DNA of 64,000 bases from Peptoniphilus sp. KCTC 25270 (GTDB lineage Bacteria; Bacillota; Clostridia; Tissierellales; Peptoniphilaceae), in NCBI RefSeq assembly GCF_021012875.1, contig NZ_JAJMZJ010000003.1:216675-280674 (forward strand). Reading direction: 5' to 3'. Below the pieces are notes generated by a model. The model made no database searches. It saw only the letters and a list, made by a program, of their open reading frames with translations, and was not told where the DNA came from. This document shows, piece by piece, positions 58,564 through 64,000 of this stretch. Both the position numbers and the translations under genes were made by a program. The stretch's first letter is position 1. Every line of letters starts with the position of its first letter.

Positions 58564-59733
58564 TTAATATTGTACATATCCCAATGGATTGACTTGTACG
58601 TTATCTACAATGACTTCAAAATGCAAATGACTTCCTGTTGAACGTCCTGTAGACCCCATTAAACCAATCAATTGGCCTTGAGTTACTTTATCTCCAACCG
58701 ATACCTTATATCCACTTAAGTGAGCATAACGTGTTTTGTAGCCATTTTGATGGTCGATTTCAATTAAGTTTCCATAGGAACCGGAATAACAAGCTTTGGT
58801 TACAACTCCACCATCTGCAGCCAAAATACTCGTTCCAATAGAGTTTGCTACATCAATTCCCTTGTGCATACGTCCCCATCTTGGACCAAATCTAGAAGTA
58901 AGGCGTCCCGTTGTTGGATTCATAAAAGTTCCTGTCGCCGCACGTTCCTTTGTGCCTTCCACAACCACTCTTTTTACTGGTTCTGCAGAAATGGTTTGGT
59001 TGTTCATTACACTAAAATCAATGTTTCCATTGGTTTTTCCTTGGTGAATGGTAATGACTTTTTTCCCATTTACGCCCTCTTGCAATACTTTGCTTTCCCC
59101 TTGGTACATATTTCCATCTTGACGTACTTCGGTTTCGAAAGGAAGATCTTGTTCCATAGAAATGATTTGTTCCATCTTTACTTGGATCATAGGGCAACCT
59201 TGGTAAACTTTTACATGGGTCCCTTTTTCAATTGGATCCACAAGTTCTGGATTCAATTTTTGAATCTCTTCTAAGGTCATGCCGTATCTCTCAGCGATGG
59301 CCTCTAAAGTTTCCTCTTCTTCTGCTATGTATAAAGCCTCTTGACGTCCACCTTGGGTTAACATTTTATAAGCTTCATCTGCTGTTTTTACTTCTTCAAA
59401 AGTAAAGCTTTTTTCTTTTAATTCCATGGCTGGCTCAATGTTAAATTCAACCACTTGGGCCCCTTCATCTGTAAAGTAAGCTTTGACTTTTTCCGTTAAA
59501 GCGTCGTATTCCTCTTGAGAACTTAAACGACAAATTGCTTCTTTTCCTACATATAATACGAGATTTTTTCCCACTTTGTTTTCATGGGTCGTTTCCACTG
59601 CTGTGGTATTTTCTGCTTTTACTTCTTGGGCAAAGGCTACATTCGGAGTTAAAGTTTGCCCCATCATAATTCCTGTTAAGGCCATAATGGCTAGTGTTTT
59701 CTTACTGTAATTGATTTTCAATCCTATATCCAA
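58564..59733 (-). CDS. Secreted M23 metallopeptidase with LysM and G5 domains
   Basis: A 389-residue exported enzyme. The signal peptide is about residues 1-36 (core 'TLAIMALTGIMMGQTLTP'). A region of unknown fold covers 55-135. LysM is near 136-180 ('ALYIAEEEETLEAIAERYGM'). A G5-like strand region covers 190-260. The M23 domain is from about residue 275: 'GRMHKGIDVANSIGT' (His and Asp), and 'GSHLHFEVIVDNVQVNP' (His-x-His). All zinc ligands are present. It cuts peptidoglycan cross-bridges or stem peptides. No operon partner. Confidence 0.92.
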   Translation of the reverse strand: MDIGLKINYSKKTLAIMALTGIMMGQTLTPNVAFAQEVKAENTTAVETTHENKVGKNLVLYVGKEAICRLSSQEEYDALTEKVKAYFTDEGAQVVEFNIEPAMELKEKSFTFEEVKTADEAYKMLTQGGRQEALYIAEEEETLEAIAERYGMTLEEIQKLNPELVDPIEKGTHVKVYQGCPMIQVKMEQIISMEQDLPFETEVRQDGNMYQGESKVLQEGVNGKKVITIHQGKTNGNIDFSVMNNQTISAEPVKRVVVEGTKERAATGTFMNPTTGRLTSRFGPRWGRMHKGIDVANSIGTSILAADGGVVTKACYSGSYGNLIEIDHQNGYKTRYAHLSGYKVSVGDKVTQGQLIGLMGSTGRSTGSHLHFEVIVDNVQVNPLGYVQY

Positions 59734-59867
59734 CTTTCTAATTTTATCTTTTTTGTAATATGTCCCTAAAAATTACATAACTTGTTACTTTTTTGTAACC
59801 ACTTTCGGAACACAATGGATATTATATCACTGGTTTCTTAAAAAAATCATTACATATTTATTACAAT

Positions 59868-59893
59868 AAAAAAAGAGGTAGTTTCCTACCCCT
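59868..59893 (-). terminator. Terminator overlapping the lipid kinase stop
   Basis: GGTAG (59877-59881) with CTACC (59886-59890), extended by a mismatched AG/CT step, then TTTTTTT on the minus strand. The stop codon (59886-59888) is in the hairpin. Confidence 0.75.
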
Positions 59894-60752
59894 TATATTC
59901 TATGGCATTTTTGATAATTTCAACCTTTACAGGCCCTTTATAAAAATGAGATTCTCCATCGAGATTGACAATCGCTTCGTTCTTTATTTCCATAGAAAAA
60001 GTCTCGATTTTATCCCGGTAAAATCCTCTTTTCCACAAATGGTCTTTTTTCAAATAAAGGCTTCCAATCAATAGCGGCAGACGCCTCATTTCTTTTCTTT
60101 CTACAATCAATAGCTCCAGTTTTCCATCTTCTACGGAACTACTGTGAAAAATCGGAACGCCTCCTCCATAATATTTTCCATTTCCCAGAGTAAATACTGC
60201 GATTTCTTTCTCTTTCCTCTCTCCTTTCCAAGGAAAGACTATGGTTTTTGCCTCGTATTGAAGGGCCTTTTTCATTAAAGAGATAATAAAACCAAAGGTG
60301 CCGTATTTTTTCAAAACTTCTCGATTGGTTATATAGTTTACGTCAGCATCGAATCCAATAGAGGCTATGTTTAAGAAATATTGGTCGTTCCATTTCCCTA
60401 CATCGATTTTTCTACTTTTTCCAGAAAAAATCTTCTCTAATTGTTCTCGAACTTCCCTGGATGCTTCCAGCGTTCGGGAAAAATCGTTTCCGCTTCCTGC
60501 TGGAAGTATAGAGAATTTCGGAATATTTCTTTCCATGGCTGCATTAATGCAATAATGGTTGGTTCCATCTCCTCCAACAGAAATAATATGGTCTACTTCA
60601 TAAAACAACGCATCCCAATTTTCCCAACGTAAATCTTTTGTTAAAATCTTGTATTCTTGATGAATTTCTTCCATAAATTTATGGATTTCTTCCATCATTT
60701 TTTCTTTATTGTTTTTCCCCGCTGTTTTATTTACAACAAACAAACACTTCAT
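59886..60752 (-). CDS. Diacylglycerol-kinase-family lipid kinase (YegS/LCB5 type)
   Basis: A 288-residue protein with the nucleotide-binding 'SVGGDGTNHYCINAAM' (about residues 57-72) and 'LPAGSGNDFSRTL'. 'SIGFDADVNYITNR' and 'GNGKYYGGGVPIFHSSSVEDGKL' match the C-terminal substrate lobe. Soluble and membrane-associating. It may phosphorylate diacylglycerol or a related lipid. Last gene of the parA-parB-phzF-cyclodeaminase run. Confidence 0.9.
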   Translation of the reverse strand: MKCLFVVNKTAGKNNKEKMMEEIHKFMEEIHQEYKILTKDLRWENWDALFYEVDHIISVGGDGTNHYCINAAMERNIPKFSILPAGSGNDFSRTLEASREVREQLEKIFSGKSRKIDVGKWNDQYFLNIASIGFDADVNYITNREVLKKYGTFGFIISLMKKALQYEAKTIVFPWKGERKEKEIAVFTLGNGKYYGGGVPIFHSSSVEDGKLELLIVERKEMRRLPLLIGSLYLKKDHLWKRGFYRDKIETFSMEIKNEAIVNLDGESHFYKGPVKVEIIKNAIEYKG

Positions 60753-60779
60753 TCTTTTCTCCTACATAGGGGAAAGATG

Positions 60780-61364
60780 CTAGTTTTCCTCTTCCAACAG
60801 TCTATATCTTTCCAATTCTTTTTCGTAATTTTTGCGAATTTCTTCGTCTTTTAAGGATTCTAAATTCAAGTCAATGGTCTCCAAAGATCCTACTATGGCT
60901 GATTTTCCCAAACTCTTAGCAATTTTAACATCGGTAATCCCGTGGCTGCTCCATTTTTTATCAAATTTCTGCAAGATTTCCAATATTTTTGCCGATAAAA
61001 CCACTGTTTTTTTGGGAACTTCAATGGCATGAATATATCCTTCTTGAATTTTTTGTTTGCGAAAGGCTTCTTCCTCTGGTGTATTCTTCGGCATTTTGAA
61101 AGCTTTTAGAACGTCATCAAAAGATTTTCCATCTTCTTCTATAGAATCCATTAGCTGTTCTTGTACTTCCTCTAAAACTTCTATCGCCTCTTGCAATTTC
61201 TCTTGCTCTATATTTTCTTTGCTTAACTTTAAGCACATCATTCCCAAAGAAGCCGCTAAGGATCCATTTAAGGCACAAATGGACCCTCCCCCAGGCATGG
61301 AAGATGTATCGGAGGCTTTTTTTATATAATCCTTTAAGGTGTATTCATAGAGTTTCTTTTCCAT
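60780..61364 (-). CDS. Cyclodeaminase/cyclohydrolase family protein (FtcD C-terminal-like)
   Basis: A 194-residue helical protein similar to formiminotetrahydrofolate cyclodeaminase: 'TSSMPGGGSICALNGSLAASLGMM' (about residues 18-41) is the conserved folate-loop stretch. It stands alone without a formiminotransferase domain, as in stand-alone methenyl-THF cyclohydrolases (FchA). One-carbon folate metabolism is the best guess. It shares one base with the phzF stop at 61364. Confidence 0.87.
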   Translation of the reverse strand: MEKKLYEYTLKDYIKKASDTSSMPGGGSICALNGSLAASLGMMCLKLSKENIEQEKLQEAIEVLEEVQEQLMDSIEEDGKSFDDVLKAFKMPKNTPEEEAFRKQKIQEGYIHAIEVPKKTVVLSAKILEILQKFDKKWSSHGITDVKIAKSLGKSAIVGSLETIDLNLESLKDEEIRKNYEKELERYRLLEEEN

Positions 61365-62260
61365 TATAAGTCAATAACCCCTTCAATAAAGGTAGTAGCT
61401 TGTCCTCCTACCAATATTTTTTCTTTCCCATCTATTTCTTCTATGGAAGCATAAATCACAGAAGGTCGCCCCATTTCAATCCCCTGATTGGCTACGATGC
61501 TTTTTTTCTTCAAAACTCCCGCTTTATCCAAATAGGCTAGCAACGCCCCGGTAGATGTACCAGTGGCAGACTCTTCATCAATTCCTAAAATAGGGCAAAA
61601 GTTTCTTTGATACACTTCCAAAAGAGGAAATTCACCTGTAAATACATGGTAGGAATAAAAATTTTCTTCTTTTGACAATTCTTCCATTAAGGCAAAATTC
61701 GGTTGAATATTGTTTAGAATTTCCTTCGACTTTACTGGAATCATCAAATCTTTAATGCCAGTAGAAACATATTCCAAAGGCAATTCACAACCTTCAATGC
61801 CTATATCTTCCTGCTTTATTCCTAAAGCCTGTACTAATTTATCAATATTCTTACAATTTCCAAAATATTGAACTTCTGGCTGTTCCATTGTTACTTTTTG
61901 GAGCTCATTATTTCTATAGTCCAAATACACAGGAAGAGCCCCCGCTTTGGTATGTTGTATGATAATTTTTCTTCCATTTTCGATACTTTCAATATATCCC
62001 TTGGCACCTTTTACCCAAAAAGTAGCAATGGTCGCATGGCCACATAGATCCACTTCTTCCACAGGAGTAAAAAAGCGCACCTCATAAATATCTTTATCCA
62101 ATCTTTTAATAAAGGCTGTTTCTGACTGCTTTAATTCCTCCGCAATCTTTTGCATATCTTCTGTTTTTAGATGATCATCAGATAATACCACACCTGCTGG
62201 ATTCCCTTGTAATGGGGTATTTGTAAATGCATCTGTTAAATAAAAAGTGTAATTATTCAT
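61364..62260 (-). CDS. PhzF family isomerase-like protein
   Basis: A 298-residue protein of two PhzF half-domains. 'LQGNPAGVVLSDD' and 'QSETAFI' (Gln-Ser-Glu, with Glu the family's acid-base residue) are near residues 15-50, 'DLCGHATIATFWV' near residue 75, and 'EESATGTSTGALLAYL' near residue 215. Its substrate outside phenazine synthesis is unknown. The ATG at 62260 follows GGTGGTGA and overlaps the parB stop by 8 bp; an alternative start 11 codons upstream lies in the parB coding region. Confidence 0.88.
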   Translation of the reverse strand: MNNYTFYLTDAFTNTPLQGNPAGVVLSDDHLKTEDMQKIAEELKQSETAFIKRLDKDIYEVRFFTPVEEVDLCGHATIATFWVKGAKGYIESIENGRKIIIQHTKAGALPVYLDYRNNELQKVTMEQPEVQYFGNCKNIDKLVQALGIKQEDIGIEGCELPLEYVSTGIKDLMIPVKSKEILNNIQPNFALMEELSKEENFYSYHVFTGEFPLLEVYQRNFCPILGIDEESATGTSTGALLAYLDKAGVLKKKSIVANQGIEMGRPSVIYASIEEIDGKEKILVGGQATTFIEGVIDL

Positions 62261-63104
62261 CAATTGAGTCACCACCAAGAATAATGTCAACAATACGAGT
62301 TAAATCTTCTTCTGAATAGAAATCAATAATTAATTTCCCTTTTTTTGTCTTTCCCTTTAATTGTGCTTTTGTCCCTAATTTTTCCATAATTTTGTCCATT
62401 AATTGTTCTTCATAGGGAGAACGAGCCGGTTTTTCCTTAATATGGCTTTGGGTCTGCTCTACCGTTTCCCCTACTTGGGCAATATGGAGTGCTTTTTTTA
62501 TTTGTTTGTCTCGATCCTTAATCATAAGAAGCAATTTCCCTTGGGATGTATTTAATTTCCCTTGAATCAAAAGCTCCTGTACCTCCGGCTCCAAATTCAA
62601 AAGACGCATTGTATTGGCAATATAAGGGCGACTTTTTCCCAATTTTTTCGCCATATCTTCCTGTGTATATTTATAATTTTTCTTTAATTTCTCATAAGCA
62701 AGAGCTTCTTCAATTGGATTCAAATCCTCTCTTTGAATGTTTTCAATTAAAGCAATATTATCTGTCTCTTCCTCCGTAAAATCAGAAATCAATACAGGAA
62801 CTTTCTCTAGTCCAGCCATTTGAGCCGCTCTCAATCGACGTTCTCCCGCTATAATTTCAAATTCTTCCCCTGCTTTTTTTACTAAAATAGGCTGTAAAAT
62901 TCCCACTTCTCCAATACTTTTTGATAAATTCAAAAGCATTTCCTCTTCAAAAACCTTCCGTGGCTGATCTTTATTAGGAATTACCAACTCAATGGGAATC
63001 ATTTCTATATTCTTTTCTTGCTTTTTTTCACTTATTTCCTCGGTAAAGGTAGAATCCTTAATAAAATTCCCCAAACCTCTTCCAAGAGCTGATTTTTTCG
63101 CCAT
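62253..63104 (-). CDS. parB: ParB chromosome partition protein (Spo0J)
   Basis: A 283-residue CTPase/DNA-binding protein. The ParB box is 'IELVIPNKDQPRKVF' and 'AGERRLRAAQMAGLEKVPV' (GERR near residue 90) binds CTP. The helix-turn-helix is 'YTQEDMAKKLGKSRPYIANT', which reads parS sites. The C-terminal 60 residues dimerise. It starts 2 bp after parA with a GAAAGGG site. The parS-like array upstream of parA is the obvious candidate site. Confidence 0.95.
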   Translation of the reverse strand: MAKKSALGRGLGNFIKDSTFTEEISEKKQEKNIEMIPIELVIPNKDQPRKVFEEEMLLNLSKSIGEVGILQPILVKKAGEEFEIIAGERRLRAAQMAGLEKVPVLISDFTEEETDNIALIENIQREDLNPIEEALAYEKLKKNYKYTQEDMAKKLGKSRPYIANTMRLLNLEPEVQELLIQGKLNTSQGKLLLMIKDRDKQIKKALHIAQVGETVEQTQSHIKEKPARSPYEEQLMDKIMEKLGTKAQLKGKTKKGKLIIDFYSEEDLTRIVDIILGGDSIDE

Positions 63105-63106
63105 AA

Positions 63107-63859
63107 TTACCCTTTCTGTATAACTTCCTTTGCCAATTTCTTATAGGCTTCTGCCCCCTTGCTCTTTGGATCGTATTCTAAAATACTCTGCCCAAAAGAA
63201 GGAGCTTCTGCCAAACGAACATTTCTAGGAATCATTGTCCGGAATACTTTGTTCTTAAAAGCCGATTTAATTTCCTCCACTACTTGTGTAGAAAGATTGT
63301 TTCTTCCATCATACATAGTCATTACTACGCCAAACAACTCAATTTCTGGATTGAAATTGTTCTTTACCAATTCAATTGTATCCATTAATTGGGCCACACC
63401 TTCTAAAGCATAGTATTCACATTGCACAGGAATTAAAATGCTATTCGAAGCCGATAAGCTCATTAGAGACAAAATCCCTAAAGATGGGGGAGAATCGATT
63501 AAAATATAATCGTATTCCTTAGTTAATTTTTTTAAGGCATTTTCTAGTTTTTTATTCCATCCCTCCATAGAAGCGAGCTCCATTTCAATTCCTGCCAAAT
63601 CGCCTCCAGATGGGATGATATCTAGGTTTTTTGAACGTTCTATTATCTCTACGTTCTCTCCTTCATTTATAATAAAATCATAGACCATATAATCTAAATC
63701 TTTTTCAATCCCCAAACCGCTGGTTGTATTGGCTTGTGGATCAATATCGATTACTAGAACTTTTTTCTTAGATAAACTCAAGGCTACTGCTAAGTTTACA
63801 ACAGTGGTCGTCTTCCCGACACCACCTTTTTGATTAAAAACAGTTACAATTTTTGTCAC
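63107..63859 (-). CDS. parA: ParA chromosome partition ATPase (Soj)
   Basis: A 250-residue ATPase with the deviant Walker A 'KGGVGKTTT' (residues 11-19), 'DIDPQANTTSGLG', Walker B 'YILIDSPPSLG' and 'GVVMTMYDGRNNLSTQVV'. The GTG start at 63859 has AAAGGAGG 6 bp before. First gene of a run with parB, phzF, cyclodeaminase and lipid kinase. Chromosomal ParAB pairs usually lie close to oriC, which suggests the replication origin is near the right edge. Confidence 0.95.
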   Translation of the reverse strand: MTKIVTVFNQKGGVGKTTTVVNLAVALSLSKKKVLVIDIDPQANTTSGLGIEKDLDYMVYDFIINEGENVEIIERSKNLDIIPSGGDLAGIEMELASMEGWNKKLENALKKLTKEYDYILIDSPPSLGILSLMSLSASNSILIPVQCEYYALEGVAQLMDTIELVKNNFNPEIELFGVVMTMYDGRNNLSTQVVEEIKSAFKNKVFRTMIPRNVRLAEAPSFGQSILEYDPKSKGAEAYKKLAKEVIQKG

Positions 63860-63927
63860 AATACGCCTCCTTTCTTTTATAATATCAAATTCAAAGATAG
63901 AAAAAAAGACTTGCCCTGAAAACTATT

Positions 63928-64000
63928 TGTTCTATGTGGAACATTTTATTTGTTCTATGTGGAACATTTTATTTGTTCTATGTGGAACATTTTATTTGTT
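63928..64000. repeat. Tandem array of parS-like 16-mers, period 23 bp (continues past the window)
   Basis: Exact copies of TGTTCTATGTGGAACA lie at 63928-63943, 63951-63966 and 63974-63989, each separated by the same seven bases (TTTTATT). A fourth begins at 63997 and is cut by the window end. Each is an imperfect palindrome that matches the Firmicute parS word TGTTTCACGTGAAACA at 12 of 16 positions, with the TGTT and AACA ends kept. The array sits upstream of parAB. Confidence 0.75.

Noticed and set aside
63928..64000. CRISPR array
   Set aside because: Repeat spacing is constant and the 7-bp linkers are identical, so there are no variable spacers; no cas genes are near.

Overview
The window looks like a chromosome segment from a low-GC, anaerobic, amino-acid-fermenting Firmicute. 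The best guess is the Tissierellia/Peptoniphilaceae area, inferred from protein content without any database search. Pointers are a V-type (A/V) ATP synthase operon, SUF-only Fe-S assembly with SufU, B12-dependent and oxygen-sensitive ribonucleotide reductases side by side, 2,4-diaminopentanoate dehydrogenase (anaerobic ornithine fermentation), a RocB-like M20 hydrolase with an alanine:cation symporter, and strong AGGAGG ribosome binding sites. There are no insertion sequences, integrases, rRNA genes or CRISPR arrays. One tRNA gene (Arg, CCT anticodon) is present.

Layout. 1-1.75 kb: the tail of a stalk-domain surface protein, a 660-bp GC-rich segment packed with hairpins, then a four-gene cassette of very small proteins (DUF1659, DUF2922, a double-CxxC protein, YvrJ). 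1.9-8.7 kb: NamZ-like muramidase, a MarR regulator divergent from a RocB-like hydrolase plus alanine symporter, and a class III aminotransferase. 8.8-13.6 kb: sufCBDSU. 13.8-24 kb: mutY and a NUDIX gene, an iron alcohol dehydrogenase, a DEAD-box RNA helicase with a hairpin leader, xpaC-telA, selO, and an SLH-CAP surface protein. 24-33 kb: a ten-gene V-ATPase operon ending in a NUDIX gene. 33-39 kb: DUF1622, a thioredoxin-like lipoprotein, nrdJ, a glucosaminidase and nhaC. 39-46.5 kb: MaoC, mnmA with its cysteine desulfurase, AlkD-like, cupin, EamA transporter, thioesterase, dinB and ord. 46.8-55.5 kb: HAD phosphatase, D-aminoacylase-like amidohydrolase, an unknown acidic protein with a GNAT gene, a hotdog gene broken by an in-frame stop, aldehyde dehydrogenase, DUF3783, a MarR-like regulator and a GT2-GtrA-GT-C membrane glycosylation set. 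55.6-64 kb: tRNA-Arg, nrdDG, an M23 endopeptidase, and an operon parA-parB-phzF-cyclodeaminase-lipid kinase. A tandem array of parS-like 16-mers lies upstream of parA and runs off the window edge.

How parts work together. nrdJ (class II, B12) and nrdDG (class III, glycyl radical) supply dNTPs, and each has a pair of near-identical NrdR-type boxes spaced 31-32 bp apart, so they probably form one regulon. sufCBDSU makes the clusters needed by MutY and NrdG. MnmA sits with its own cysteine desulfurase. The V-ATPase and NhaC handle ion gradients. NamZ, the glucosaminidase, the M23 peptidase and the SLH-CAP protein act at the cell wall. The strongest candidates for something new are the parS-like array, the hairpin-dense segment with its mini-protein cassette, and the leader hairpins before the V-ATPase and helicase genes.
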